From: Chrysogorgia sp. JL179-B06 | Taxonomy: Eukaryota > Cnidaria > Anthozoa > Scleralcyonacea > Chrysogorgiidae | Length of the DNA stretch: 64,000 nt | Assembly (NCBI GenBank): GCA_035772405.1 | Contig: JAYKKM010000122.1 | Coordinates: 503,501 to 567,500 of the forward strand | Direction of reading: 5' to 3' | Shown here: positions 12,829-24,525 of the stretch, piece by piece | How the letters are laid out: each line of letters starts with the position of its first letter | Numbering within the stretch: position 1 is the first letter of the stretch | Program-made: the position numbers and the translations under genes | The notes under the pieces: model-generated | Told to the model about the DNA's origin: nothing | The model's database searches: none | What the model saw: the letters and a program-made list of their open reading frames with translations, nothing else

Positions 12829-13639
12829 TGACAACACTATCTTTTTATATGCGAGGTTGGTAGACGTAATGAGTATCTGTCGGGAAGATTCCGGATCGAA
12901 GTCGTATTTCATCGCGACATGTCGGCGTCAGATCGACAAATATGTAAGAATACGGCTCTTTTGTTGCCATCTGGTAAGCCTGCTGGAAAAATTTGGTATT
13001 TCTCGGGTATAACTATTTGGCTATGTGGATTACTTGACCGGCATCACGGACATTCATAGTTAGAACCAAATAACTGGCGTTAAGTGATATAGTTGGATGC
13101 TCTTTGCTTTGAATGTATATTTACGATGTAAATTACACTGAGGTTTCCATGGTGTGATTTCTTCGTGAATAATTTAGCAATCACGGCATCATTTATTTAT
13201 CGTCAATGATAAATAAATTCCGCGTCTCTGCATTGATACTATCCAGTATGGGATCAGGTAAACCTTGGACAAACTGAATACTAGGAACTAGGGTCTGTAT
13301 TTCAGAAAACGTGTTTTGGTACTCGGCATAAAAATAAACAATATTTTCTGGAGCCGGGTCGATCATGATGTTAGCGTTCGCTAACAGTTTCTTGACAAAC
13401 GTTGTCTTTCCTGTCTTTGTACCCGCTGAGATCAAGAGCCCAAAAGGATGTGTTAGCTGTATGGAATATGTTTTTTGACCCTCAGAGGAGAATGTAGATG
13501 TCATATTAGTAAATGGGGCAAAAGTTGTTACTATATCACTGATAGACCTTTTGTGATGAAAATATCTCTTGTGGCGTAAACGATTACTTGATGTAGTGAA
13601 TGATTTTTCACAGACTTCACAAACGTAAGACATGTTCAC
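12829..13639 (-). pseudogene. Polinton FtsK/A32-type packaging ATPase with N-terminal zinc finger, frameshifted
   Basis: From the ATG at 13639 the protein begins with a C2H2 finger (CEVCEKSFTTSSNRLRHKRY, then HH). After a linker come the Walker A motif GTKTGKTTFVKKLL and the Walker B strand NLFIIDD, just before a stop at 13193. The rest of the ATPase domain (containing KLFTKKSHHGNLSVIYIV and further pieces) continues in shifted frames down to about 12830, with several stops. Known role: ATP-driven genome packaging into the capsid. The finger fused to the ATPase is worth noting; it may bind element DNA. Confidence 0.65.
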
Positions 13640-13689
13640 ACAGTGACTGTCAAGCCTAAACAGATATCACTCTTTCGTTAAATTGTTTT

Positions 13690-14158
13690 TATAAGATTGA
13701 ATCCTAAGATTGAGTAATTGAATCTTAAGATTGAGTCATTGAATCCTAAGATTGAGTCATCGAATCTTAAGATTGAATCATTGAATCCTGAGATGGAATC
13801 ATTGAATCCTAAGATTGAATCATTGAATCCTAAGATTGAATCATTGAATCCTAAGATTGAATCATTGAATCCTAAGATTGAATCATTGAATCCAAAATTG
13901 AGTCATTGAATCCTAATATTGAGTCATTGAATCCTAAGATTGGATCATTGAATCCTAAGATTGAATCATTGAATCCTAAGATTGAGTCATTGAATCCTAA
14001 GATTGAATCATTGAATCCTAAGATTGAGTCATTGAATCCTAAGATTGAGTCATTGAACCCTAAGATTGAATCATTGAATCCTAAGATTGAATCATTGAAT
14101 CCTAAGATTGAGTCATTGAATCCTAAAATTGAATCATTGAATTCTAAGACTGAATCCT
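13690..14158. repeat. 21-bp minisatellite, about 22 copies
   Basis: The unit aagattgaatcattgaatcct repeats with mostly A/G variation (gaatca or gagtca). Because 21 is divisible by 3 it stays open in several frames and would read KIESLNP over and over. No start context or flanking domain supports translation. It lies at the right end of the Polinton fragment. Confidence 0.92.
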
Positions 14159-14160
14159 AA

Positions 14161-16164
14161 GGGCTTTTATTCGTCCCGTTTAAATTAAATGAAATTAAAT
14201 TAGTGTGTTTTCATCACTCGCCTGACAATTATAGATTGCCTTTCGTCCGAGGGTAGTTGGTGAAAGTCCGACAAATGGTTTGCTAATCTTAATAAACTTT
14301 TCTTTCCGCAGATGGGACAGTCTATACGTGTCCGAGGCAAAAAAATTGGCATTGGATAACGAACTTAAATTGTAGATCCTCGGAACCCTTATCAATTGGG
14401 CTTCTCGCCTGTTGGGGTATTCCGTTCACCTAAGAGTGATAAATCTACTAAACTATGATGATTGTCCGTTTTAGTTTATATTTTATTTTAGTTTGTATTA
14501 TACGTTCACACGTTTTAAAAGCTTAACAGTTGTTCACACTGCTTCCCGAAGTGTTTCTTCAACACAGGAATCGCTTAATCGATAAACGAAGGTTAGATCA
14601 GTGATAATTCTCTCGAAATGATTAGTCGGCAAGTTATTTTTGCCGATTTGAACGCTTATGCTATCAAACATGTAATCCTTTAATTACGCTTAACTCTTTC
14701 CTTACCGGCCCAGTCAAAATGGGTCGTAGAAGACCCGCAAGATTAAAAATTGCCAGGAATTAACAAGCGCCAGGAACATGAGATCCACGCCACGCCAAGT
14801 TTGATTTGATTTTATAAACAACTCTGCGATTGGTGGCATTTTGAGTTTTCAAGATGCCGCGGGCGGGCAAGATGGCCTTTTCTAGAAAAATGTAAAGTTT
14901 TCAACCTGATTTATGACAATTAATGCTAATTTATATTAACATAGTGTGTTTTGTTCGGGAAATTTAAAAGCACAAGTAAAAGCCGGTTTATTGGGCTTTC
15001 AGAAAATGTATAGCTTTCGCAACAGTTATGGTTATTTAAAAAGATATCAATAGAACAAAGAGGTGGTTCAATTTTTGATGTTTTTCAGCCTGTCGGGAAA
15101 GAGTTAATCATATCCCACGCTTTTATTTAGGATCAGGTAGACAAATTTATTCAAGCTGCTATGTTTAGTTAGTCCGCTTTATATCTTCGTTCTAACTCCT
15201 CACTCGGTCGTTCTTTATGAACGGCTGTTCAAGTAAACCAATTTAAATCTCTTAGAGATACATATATACTTCTTCTGCCAGGAAACCTTATTTTGTGATG
15301 TACTTTTTTGTTTTATTCCTTTAATGACTCATTAAAAGGCACGCGCCATTATTTCTACATGTGCTCTGAGACGAAATATGCAAATATTTGTCTTATCTAT
15401 AGGCAACCTAGCAACGCTTTGAACGTGATAAACCGCTTTAGTTTATATTTTTCTATGTTCACACATTTTAAATCTTCGACCGTTCTTCGTACTGTTTCCC
15501 GAAAATATACAAATATCAACACTATAAGCATTAGCATAGCAACACTTACGAGATGCTTGTGGTAGGAACTCGATGTTTTATTCGCAACACTGAATAAGTT
15601 ACCGTCACAGATTGATTATTTTTGGTGTATGAAGATTGAAGAATAACGGTCGAGACTTGAGATGTGCAATTCGGATTGCCAAAAAATTTGTTATTTAGAA
15701 AAACTGCCATCTTTCTCAGGCCTAATATGTTCATCTCTTTAACAAGCTTTCAAACGCAGTCTTGTAATTCAGTTTGTTGTTCAAACTATTCTTTTAAATA
15801 GAGATTCTTTCGCAAAAATGTTATTTGTAGTTAAGAAAATTCTTATATCTTACCTCGAAATGTTTAAATCTACCTGCATGTATATGTATAGTTGCTTCTG
15901 TAGTTTGCTTTGCAATAATATTGCCATTAATTGTATGGCTTTTTTCGTACGTAGCATTTTTATATCGCTGAAAAAACTATAACAAAACAGGCCGGCCATG
16001 ATCGACCAATCACAGCATGATAAACTCTATAGTCACCTGTCAATTTCTACTAAAAACTGTTGGTGTGCCGCGATGCGTATGAGGTGTATACATTTCTAAT
16101 TCTTGGGAGAACTTTTATTTTCATCAACGTATAAAATGTTTGCTTCTCTCGTTCAGTATATTTT
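14161..16164. other. Intronic DNA with an old dispersed repeat, no gene seen
   Basis: A segment at about 14695-14900 (gactgggcc, ccaagtttgatttgattt, ctgcgattggtggcattttg in either orientation) recurs inverted at about 63360-63600, so it is an interspersed repeat. Related pieces with 'ttttagtttatattt..gttcacacgttttaaa' occur near 14475 and again near 15437. Open frames here carry no recognisable motifs. Confidence 0.45.
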
Positions 16165-16345
16165 ATAAAAGAAATAGAAAAACTCGTTGCGTTACTTTAT
16201 GGCACTTTTGAAATTGAAAGAACACTCGAGAAGCTATAGCAAAACATTCGGCTATTGCCTCGTGTTTTATACGCAGCTCTCGTGTTCTTTCAACTTCATT
16301 TGTGCCATTATAACTCGATAAAGTGACGCGACTCATTTTCTTTAT
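16165..16345. mobile_element. Palindromic MITE
   Basis: Arms ttgcgttactttatggcac with gaaagaacactcgag and ctcgtgttctttcaac with gtgccattataactcgataaa fold back on each other around a loop near 16245. Non-coding. Confidence 0.55.
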
Positions 16346-16494
16346 ATGTATGATTTACTTATATCAGTATTTTCCTTCACATTTACCCTTATTAATTTAT
16401 CAAGTTTCGCTGACAATGATATATCCTCTATCACACTCTCATATTCTCAATTCACCACTAATTTATATTTAAATGGTTTTTTTCGTCGACATAG

Positions 16495-16566
16495 TCGACT
16501 TTCAGGGAACATAATAACAACATTTTCAAGAAGTATCTTTAGCGAAAACGCATCCCTCGAAGTTTT
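16495..16566 (+). CDS. Receptor exon: leucine-rich repeat 3
   Basis: A 72-bp phase 2 exon after acceptor gacatag and before donor gtaagt. It reads RLSGNIITTFSRSIFSENAS then LEVL. N-x-I-x-x-F and F-x5-L-E-V-L fit the LRR consensus. A second AG 14 bp downstream would break the frame, which fixes the acceptor. Confidence 0.82.
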
Positions 16567-16685
16567 GTAAGTATTTTCTAATTGACGCCGAATAATTACT
16601 TTCGGTACTACATCTTTCCGTTCAAATATCCATCAACTTTTTAAGTTTCGGTTTGAAAAATTTAAAAGAGGAAGGCATTTTTAGC

Positions 16686-17115
16686 TCATCTGGTAAAGTG
16701 TTCCAATCGACTAGTCCTTAGGTATAGTTTTTGTTTACCCCAGTTGGTTTTAGCACGTGGTAGATAGAAATCACGTTTTCGCCGAGTGTCATAGTTCGGT
16801 ATATCATAATTGAATTTAAAATTGAAATCAAGATTAACCTCGTTATACAGACACTTGTGTAATATGAGGCGTCTATGGAAGAGTCGTCTAACATGTAGAG
16901 GTTTCCATTTGAAGGACATTAGCGATAGTGAAGCTGATGAGCGAGTTGGTAAATCCAGAATTATCTTAGCAGCTTTATTTTCCAGAAGTTGAAGTTGATC
17001 CATTAGAGACAAATTATTCTTATCTCCCCAAACGAAGTCAGCATAATCGAATAGAGGAATAACCAGGCTGTTGAATAGAGTAAGTCTGGCGTTCATTGGT
17101 AGAAGATGCTTGACA
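16686..17115 (-). pseudogene. CR1/jockey-like LINE reverse transcriptase, C-terminal fragment
   Basis: On the - strand the frame reads LFNSLVIPLFDYADFVWGD, then LQLLENKAAKIILDLP, then RRKRDFYLPRAKTNWGKQ. These are the conserved end-of-RT motifs of non-LTR elements of the CR1/L2/jockey type (IPLFDYADxVWG, LQxLQNKAAKxI). The palm motifs are absent, so this is a 3' fragment, inserted antisense in a receptor intron. Confidence 0.65.
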
Positions 17116-17398
17116 CGTCAAATAATAATCGTGGTAAGATAGCTCTGGGTTCTTCGAACGACAAACATCGTACAGTGCCACAAACTCTTCATCGTCGATA
17201 TTATCGAAAGCAAGTTCGTGTCCTTGAAAATCTTAACAGCTTTTAAGGAAGCTCGCGGACACGGCTCGCCCCAGTCTATTCGCGGAAAATGGACGCGTCG
17301 TACATGAGCGCGTCGTCAAATCTTTCTCGCGCCATGGGACCAGGCCTTCATGCGATCGGACGAATTTAACTTTTTTAATTTCAAATTCAAATTTATAG

Positions 17399-17470
17399 GG
17401 ATCTCAGTGTCAACCGAATAACGAAGTTAGATTCCCGTCAGTTTTCGTCACTGCCTCACCTCCACACGCT
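17399..17470 (+). CDS. Receptor exon: leucine-rich repeat 4
   Basis: A 72-bp phase 2 exon with acceptor tttatag and donor gtaagg. It reads DLSVNRITKLDSRQFSSLPH then LHTL, a close match to the LRR consensus (DLSxNxIxxLxxxxFxxLPxLxxL). It lies 113 bp upstream of the next repeat exon. Confidence 0.85.
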
Positions 17471-17583
17471 GTAAGGAACTCGATAAATAACTTATAAATA
17501 TATATAAATACACTAATATGAATTGTTTACAAATTATGCGATAATTTATAATTTTAAGCTTTCGATTGCTCCTCATTTTGTAG

Positions 17584-17655
17584 GAGTGTTCGTCAGAATA
17601 GATTAACCAAGCTACAAGAAGGTGTTTTTACTGGACTTCGACAGCTTAAATTCTT
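17584..17655 (+). CDS. Receptor exon: leucine-rich repeat 5
   Basis: A 72-bp phase 2 exon (acceptor ttttgtag, donor gtaagt) reading SVRQNRLTKLQEGVFTGLRQ then LKFL. All consensus hydrophobic positions and the asparagine are present. Confidence 0.86.
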
Positions 17656-17873
17656 GTAAGTCGTTGATAAATTGAGGTTTTATTCAAATAATTAGGGAAG
17701 TTTATGGATATTATTCGAAATCTTAGGTTCTGCAACTGACTGCATGCCATCAATGACCATATTCCTCAGTATATATGCTTACGAAGCTTTATTCAAAATC
17801 ACTTGTATTTTAGGTTCCCTCTTTCGAACGTTAACGTGCGCTCACATGAAAGCCGTATCTAATTTCTTTTTAG

Positions 17874-17945
17874 GTACTTAGATACAAATCACTTGTCCAG
17901 TATTGAAGATGATGTTTTCAAGGAGCTAAACGCACTCGAAGTTCT
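17874..17945 (+). CDS. Receptor exon: leucine-rich repeat 6
   Basis: A 72-bp phase 2 exon (acceptor ctttttag, donor gtaagt) reading YLDTNHLSSIEDDVFKELNA then LEVL. Confidence 0.86.
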
Positions 17946-18054
17946 GTAAGTTATTAGTACCTGCTCTAAACAGCGATAAAACTAAAACGACATTGATAAC
18001 GACATCTCAAATGGCGAACTAAGACCATTCCGTTTACGGACACCAGGTATTATG

Positions 18055-18160
18055 AACATTAACTTGGGCGTGGACAATAATAAAAGTCTCGGCGCAATGG
18101 AAAGCTACAAACTCCTAGGTGTTCATATAAGTAATACCCTTCGATGGGATTCATAATCCT
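18055..18160 (+). pseudogene. Short non-LTR reverse transcriptase fragment
   Basis: The frame reads LGAMESYKLLGVHISNTLRW before a stop. This matches the thumb-region motif 'Y-K-x-L-G-V-x-[IL]-s-x-x-L-x-W' of jockey/CR1-like LINEs. Only about 35 codons remain; it adjoins the SINE at 18210. Confidence 0.5.
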
Positions 18161-18209
18161 CGTAACTTTAAATCTATATGTATAAAGACTATTTGTCAAG
18201 ATATTGATG

Positions 18210-18445
18210 AAACTAGTATTTGTTTCGAAATATCAAATAGCCCGGGTACCATCATGCGACCACATGCTCCCAACTTGACCTGTAGCTCAGTCAGTAGAGC
18301 GTCGGACTAGCAAACCGAAGGTCGCGGGTTCAAATCCCAGCCGGGTCAGGTAGAGTTTTCTCTACTTGTCCGGTATGGTTCGTCAATCGGAGTAGCCATT
18401 TACATCATTATTATTCACCACCCGAGTTCATAATCCTCATAACAT
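18210..18445 (+). mobile_element. tRNA-like SINE with shared flanks
   Basis: A tRNA-like head (about 18277-18350) has box A TAGCTCAGTCAG, anticodon loop CTAGCAA (AGC) and box B GGTTCAAATCC. The ends TGACC and GGGTCA can pair. It is preceded by 'tttcgaaatatcaaatagcc' and followed by 'tctacttgtccggtatggtt' and a body running to 'cccgagttcataatcctcat'. The same blocks recur, partly inverted, at 63690-64000. Confidence 0.65.
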
Positions 18446-18446
18446 T

Positions 18447-19240
<794 letters not shown>

Positions 19241-19478
19241 ATTATATTATTATTATTATTATTATTATTATTTATTATTATTATTATTTATTTGACATTG
19301 AGCAGTGGTGTATAGACGCACTCTGTACATGTCCTTAGTTTCAACGATAACATTTTACTTGAATTAACAAATTACATCGTATTCTGGCTTTTATATTTAT
19401 ATTTAATCTATCATGATTCGTGCAAGCTTACTTGCACTGTTTGCTACCCTCATAATATGTGGATTTTGAGGCAAAGAA

Positions 19479-21533
19479 TTGTTATCATTGGGTCGACATT
19501 CATGGCGCTGTAAAAGCAAAGTGGATTACGAGCAAGAAACCTACGCAAATGAAAATCCAGCTATTGAATTGCCTGCAAGTGAGTGTCTGCCAGTTAAATC
19601 GTACAAGGCTGTTAAATGTTGCTGTGGTAAAGTCTGCAAAGGGGCTCGCGGTCTTAAAATGCACCAACGAAGCTGTAAAGTCATTGATGACCTTGAAGAC
19701 GAACTACAACAACAAATGACATACGCATTAAACGAGCATCAGAATGAAGATAATGTAGAGCAAACCGACGCTGAAATCCCGTCTTTAATTCGCCAAGAAA
19801 ACTTTCCTGTATTAAAGAAAGGAATTAAACTGCCCAAATCGCCATTACAATGGTCAACAGCCAACGAATTTTTCAAATTAACTTTTTTAAACCACCCAAT
19901 CACACCGCACGATTTAAATAATAATATCAATACCATGGCAACAGTTATGTACAACTATTTTTGTGAAAATTTTGGATACGTCGAAAATAATAATGATGTG
20001 GGATTAAAAAGAAAATATGAAAAATTCTCCGCCAAAGATTTGAAGAAAGCTTTAAGGAAATTAAAATCAGAAAACGGAGATGTTCTAGAGATTAAATTCG
20101 TCGCGAAGCAACTGCGCAACCTTCTCAAATATAATACTGTTAGCCATCAACAAGGAGAAATTGATCATGACAGCCTAATTAATAAAAATTTCTGGGGATA
20201 TGTCAAAAGATTTTTTAAAAAGAACACCAGCTCACTTCCATCATTTAACATGGCTCAATGCACATCTTATTTCACTAAAACATTCGCCGCAATCAACCCA
20301 AGTAAAACATTCAACATCCCAAGTTGGATTCCAAAATTTGCTTCACCGCAAACACCATTTAATCTTGACCCCCCGACCTATCAAGAGATTACTAACGTCA
20401 TCCGTAAAATGAAACCGTCTGGCGCTCCATGTCCACTTGACCAGATATCTATAATCTGCTTCAAACGCTGTCCTTATTTACGTTCACACTTAACTGAGAT
20501 AATTCACGCTACCTGGTCATCCGGTGTTGTGCCTTCAGAATGGAAAAAAGCATGCACAATATTAATACATAAGAAAGGGGAAACAGACGAACCTGCAAAC
20601 TTTCGCCCAATAACACTTGAATCCATTCCGCTTAAAGTTTTAACATCATGCCTTCGTAATAAAACATTTCAATTTCTTGCAGAAAACAAGTACATAGAAC
20701 AAAACATCCAGAAAGGTTTCACCCCAAAACTCTCCGGAACGCTAGAACACACAGCTCAAATGGCACACATAATAAACAAAGCGCGTACAAAACAACGATC
20801 TCTCGTCATAACATTATTAGACCTTAAGAATGCATTTGGTGAAGTCCATCATAACCTTATTCACGAAGTCCTCGAGTATCATCACATTCCCGATCACATC
20901 AAAAATATCATAGACAGCCTCTACACTGATTTCCAAACTTCCATCATAACCGAAGAGTTCAACACACGTTTCATTACAGTTGGTCGTGGCGTTCTCCAAG
21001 GTGACTCTCTCAGCCCTCTCTTATTCAATATGTCATTCAATGCATTTATTCAACACATCAAATCTGAAAAATACCGTCAACTTGGATTTTGGAATTTAAA
21101 CGAGAATGGTATTTTATGCAACCCAATCCACTGGTTCCAATTTGCCGACGATGCTGCCGTTATCACTGGTCAGGAAAAAGAAAATCAAATGCTACTAAAC
21201 CGTTTTACCATCTGGTGTCAATGGGCCAATATGATTATACGTATAGATAAATGCTCAACATTTGGAATTAAAAAAGAACTAACGAAATCCATTCAATATC
21301 TCCCTAAACTGTTTATAAATAGCTGTTTTATACCACGTGTTGAGAATGGTAAATCCTTTCGATACTTAGGTCGCTACTTTAACTTCAATATGTCTGACGA
21401 AGATCACAAATCTGAATTATATGACACACTGACTAATACCATGAATGAAATCGACGAACTACCATTACATCCGAAGAACAAAATTCTAGTGTACAGTCGC
21501 TATGTACTTTCAAAAATATGTAGAAATTATTAA
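19479..21533 (+). CDS. LINE family 1 reverse transcriptase (long open frame, no endonuclease core)
   Basis: A 684-codon frame. Near residues 45-70 there is a C2HC-type finger (CCCGKVCKGARGLKMHQRSC). RT motifs follow: KMKPSGAPCPLDQISIICF and WKKACTILIHKKG with FRPITLESI, then LLDLKNAFGEVHH (motif A), GVLQGDSLSPLLFN (motif B) and WFQFADDAAVITG (catalytic FADD, motif C), then the thumb motif SFRYLGRYFN. This layout fits LINEs with one ORF and a C-terminal restriction-like endonuclease (R2, R4, NeSL clades). The frame ends at 21533 because a deletion joins it out of frame to the endonuclease tail. It could make RT but not a complete transposition protein. Confidence 0.75.
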   Translation: MLSLGRHSWRCKSKVDYEQETYANENPAIELPASECLPVKSYKAVKCCCGKVCKGARGLKMHQRSCKVIDDLEDELQQQMTYALNEHQNEDNVEQTDAEIPSLIRQENFPVLKKGIKLPKSPLQWSTANEFFKLTFLNHPITPHDLNNNINTMATVMYNYFCENFGYVENNNDVGLKRKYEKFSAKDLKKALRKLKSENGDVLEIKFVAKQLRNLLKYNTVSHQQGEIDHDSLINKNFWGYVKRFFKKNTSSLPSFNMAQCTSYFTKTFAAINPSKTFNIPSWIPKFASPQTPFNLDPPTYQEITNVIRKMKPSGAPCPLDQISIICFKRCPYLRSHLTEIIHATWSSGVVPSEWKKACTILIHKKGETDEPANFRPITLESIPLKVLTSCLRNKTFQFLAENKYIEQNIQKGFTPKLSGTLEHTAQMAHIINKARTKQRSLVITLLDLKNAFGEVHHNLIHEVLEYHHIPDHIKNIIDSLYTDFQTSIITEEFNTRFITVGRGVLQGDSLSPLLFNMSFNAFIQHIKSEKYRQLGFWNLNENGILCNPIHWFQFADDAAVITGQEKENQMLLNRFTIWCQWANMIIRIDKCSTFGIKKELTKSIQYLPKLFINSCFIPRVENGKSFRYLGRYFNFNMSDEDHKSELYDTLTNTMNEIDELPLHPKNKILVYSRYVLSKICRNY

Positions 21534-21768
21534 CGAACAGCACAAAAATTATGAAAAAGTGAAATTTGTAAATTTATCTATCAGTTCGCTTGGAGTTTTT
21601 AATCAGTCATCCGTAGACTTTATTGAAATGCTGAAAGACCTGAAATTTGACGAACGATGTAGAAAGTACTATACTCAGAAAATTATGAACACTTGCATAA
21701 GGACATCTTACTATATATTTTGTAAACGTAACAAAGAATGGGATGACCCGTCTTTAATGGCATACTAA
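21534..21768 (+). pseudogene. LINE family 1 endonuclease tail, copy A
   Basis: The frame contains EQHKNYEKVKFVNLSISSLG and ends ...NKEWDDPSLMAY. It is almost identical to the C-terminus of copy B. The C-x-x-C...H...C knuckle and the RPD...E nuclease core are missing. Confidence 0.65.
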
Positions 21769-21959
21769 TATTTTTATACTATATAGTGTTAATTCAAGTA
21801 GACATTGGTAAACTACCTGTAAAAGTGAGGTTTATCACTGTAGTATACGTTAATCATAAATGAATAAAGTTTCCATTATTATTATTATTATTATTGTAAA
21901 GGATAGCCGGACCTCATATTCTGGTTCCCAGCCAGTTCGTAAAACGCCAAATGTTGCCG

Positions 21960-24525
21960 TCTTAATATATATACATAAACAAAGCATGATAAACATACAA
22001 TCAAAAGTGAACAGTCACTAACGTCTTTGAATTAACCCACTCAAAATCTTTCTAACTATGAACTCGCTTTCCATTAGGACGATTTTAGTCATCTCTCTGG
22101 TGATAAAATGAACCTCTTTTATGTCACTGAATAATTTCTGAAATTCCTCAATAAGAATCTTCGTGCCACCACCCTGGGCGTTGCTCGCGTATTTCAAATG
22201 CCAACTGGGAATACTTAACCATCTTCTCCTTAAAGGCGGCTAGCAGGTTCCGTTCCATGAGACAGTTCATATCAACTGTCCAGATGGTTTTAGCTTCTAT
22301 GTCTTCGAGTATTAAACCCGGGCGTCTATGGCTAGTCTCTTTACGAGCTTTACAAATCCCAGATACGTTTGGCATTTCTATTCTCAAAGACTTCTCCTCT
22401 TCTCCATTTTTGCTTATAGCATTTACAATCGTGAGGGAGTAGACATTTTCTTTTAGCCCATGCAACAGCCAGAATCATCAGAGCGTTATTGTGTCTCGTA
22501 AGATACTCTACGTTAGCAAGAACAGGACAACCTGCCACCCAATGTTCTACAGTTTCAGGGAATCGGGAGCATAAACGACAGAGATTTGATTCAACCTCTA
22601 AACCTCTAATTATCTTCCATTCACGTGTTTCTATCATTTGCTCCTGAAGTTCAAATATTGCAGCTGTCTTGTGTGGATCCAGTCATGTACTAAGCCAACT
22701 GTGGCACTCCTGTTCCTGTCTGGCCCAATTTGAGCTTTGCCATTATTTCTGTTTGTAATCATTGCATCTCTTATTAATAACAGCTCGCTGATATATTTCT
22801 TTCAGTTTTATCCAGCTCTTTTTCCAGTCAACATCCAGTGTTACACCATCCAGTATGATTACCCCATTCTCAAAGTCTATTGCGTAACCCACAGCACGAA
22901 CGCTCTCCATTGCCTCTTTCTTAATCGAGTAAAAGTCACGGTTACATTCCCGTTCCCAAGCTACGTTCATGTGCTCGTCCTCGGACATTGCCATATAACA
23001 TGCAACTCGAATTTTGTTTCCCTGTATACATCCTGCACACTTTTTAAGCCTCTTCCTCCCATATCTCTAGGCAGATATAATCTGTCATCACTGCACAATC
23101 TTCCATGCATTCTTTTCAAACGGAGATTACGTTTGATTATCATATCAATCTCGTTTAATTCTTGTTCAGTAACTTTACATACATTCATCGAATAAGTAAC
23201 AGTAGGTAACACAAATGAGTTGATTGCTTGAATCATATTTCTATCGTTCAGCTCACCCTCGAGGATTTTGGCAAGACGTTCTTCCAAACGTACTTTAGTT
23301 CTCTCAAGATTCTTTCTACGGTCAACACCTATACTGCTTGTTCACAACCTAGAAACTTATAGGTCTCTCCTTTTTCTGGATCTAGTGCTTTCATTCTCTA
23401 TTTCAACACTTGAAGTCCTTCTCCTTTGATCATCTTTCCTCGATGGTACATTTTTTCGGCACACTTCTTAACCCCATAGGCCGCACCAGTATCATCACTT
23501 GCTTGTACAATAGTCGGTACTATTGACGGTTTCCAGGTCGTTATGGCTTTCTTGATAAACGTTTAGCTCATCGATAAATAAATGCGAGTTAATCGTGAGC
23601 CTGGCAAACCCATTCTGTACCCTGGTGAGTCTTGAAGAAGTAAACCAATGGGGACCTCGCTTAGGAAGTAACCTATTGGCGAGTAACTGTCGCCTTTAGA
23701 AACCCCTGTGGAATCTGATCCATGTACTCAACACATTCTTCCCATCTATCTTCACTGAAAGTTTGGTTTTCCATCTCTTCATTAATTCCTTCCTCACTTT
23801 TATTACATAACTAGGAAAGCCCACCCACTCGTATACCGTTAGGACCCAGTCATTATGGACGAAGTCATAGGCCTTCTGGTAGTCATAGTATGCCACAGCC
23901 AAATTTCGATGGTATTCTTTAACTTCACCCACTATGCACTCGTCAATAAGTAGTTGGTCCACTGTTCCTAGTACTCCTTTTCTACAAACAAGTTGCCCTT
24001 CATACCACAACTCATTTTCAAGTGATCCATCATGTAATCTGTTAGTAGGCCAGTAAACAGTTTGTATAGCGTCAGTGAGCATGTAATCGGCCTGTATTCT
24101 TGGGAGTTGCTGAGGTCTGATGTTTTAGGAATCAATGGCGTCCTTCCAATAGGGAGCCACTGTGGAATACTGTTCGGGTGATGTTTCCATTGGTTCATGA
24201 TTCGGACAAGAGTTGGCCAAACTGCCGTAAGCTTCTTCCACCAGAAATTATGTATTCCATCTAATCCAGGCGCTGACCAATTCTTCCTTTTTTAATTTTC
24301 TTGCTTAATAAATCAAGGGTGATACTAAATTCCCTGACTGAAGAGATATTTGATTTAATCCTGTCTCTGATGACTAGCATCCACGGTTGTACCATTGTTA
24401 CCTGTTCGTTCTCCCATATACCTCCCCAGAATTGTTCAAATTCATCCATGTCTGGTGTTCTTCCTGTATACGTAATGGTTTCACAAATTGATTTGTAGAA
24501 TGCACTTTCATTACTCATAAACATA
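21960..24525 (-). pseudogene. LINE family 2 (R2/R4-like), 5'-truncated copy with frameshifts
   Basis: In order on the - strand: an RT N-terminal piece (24524-24261); WLPIGRTPLIPKTSDLSNSQ with EYRPITC (about 24180-24080); GVLGTVDQLLIDECIVGEVK and LAVAYYDYQKAYDFVHNDW (24000-23850, motif A); a thumb region (23287-22743); the knuckle CRLCSRFPETVEHWVAGC (about 22560); and the nuclease region RRPGLILEDIEAKTIWTVDM (about 22330). The YYDYQKAYD segment and the CCHC-plus-nuclease order fit RLE-type LINEs. The motif normally read as RPD is RPG here, so a catalytic aspartate is lost. Motif C lies in a damaged part I could not read cleanly. Confidence 0.65.

Larger units (their letters stand above)
8762..14160. 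mobile_element. Polinton/Maverick fragment: morphogenesis module only
   Basis: Four rightward reading units (8762-11728) and three leftward ones (11788-13639) converge on a short gap with a polyadenylation-like aataaa on each strand. The set (jelly-roll-type capsid proteins, adenain-like protease, small basic and hydrophobic proteins, packaging ATPase) is the structural module of Polintons, self-synthesising virus-like transposons of animal genomes. No protein-primed DNA polymerase B, no retroviral-type integrase and no clear terminal inverted repeat are visible, so the copy is incomplete. Nearly every gene has frameshifts or stops: an old, inactive insertion in an intron of the receptor gene. 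Confidence 0.8.
19459..21885 (+). mobile_element. R2/NeSL-like LINE family 1, copy A (internally deleted)
   Basis: Contains the RT frame below and a C-terminal tail at 21502-21768. It ends in a 3' UTR with an ATT repeat tail after aataaagtttcc. Compared with copy B (24600-25590), about 500 bp that would encode the zinc knuckle and nuclease core are missing at the junction near 21510-21525. The shared tail is nearly identical between copies, so both inserted fairly recently. Confidence 0.75.

Noticed and set aside
13718..14160. Heptad-repeat protein KIESLNP
   Set aside because: Explained by a 21-bp minisatellite; no start context, signal or flanking domain.
18277..18350. A functional tRNA gene
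   Set aside because: Acceptor stem is incomplete and the same sequence with flanks recurs at 63690-64000, so it is a SINE.
22737..23195. A 152-codon + strand frame
   Set aside because: Shadow of the - strand LINE family 2 thumb region.
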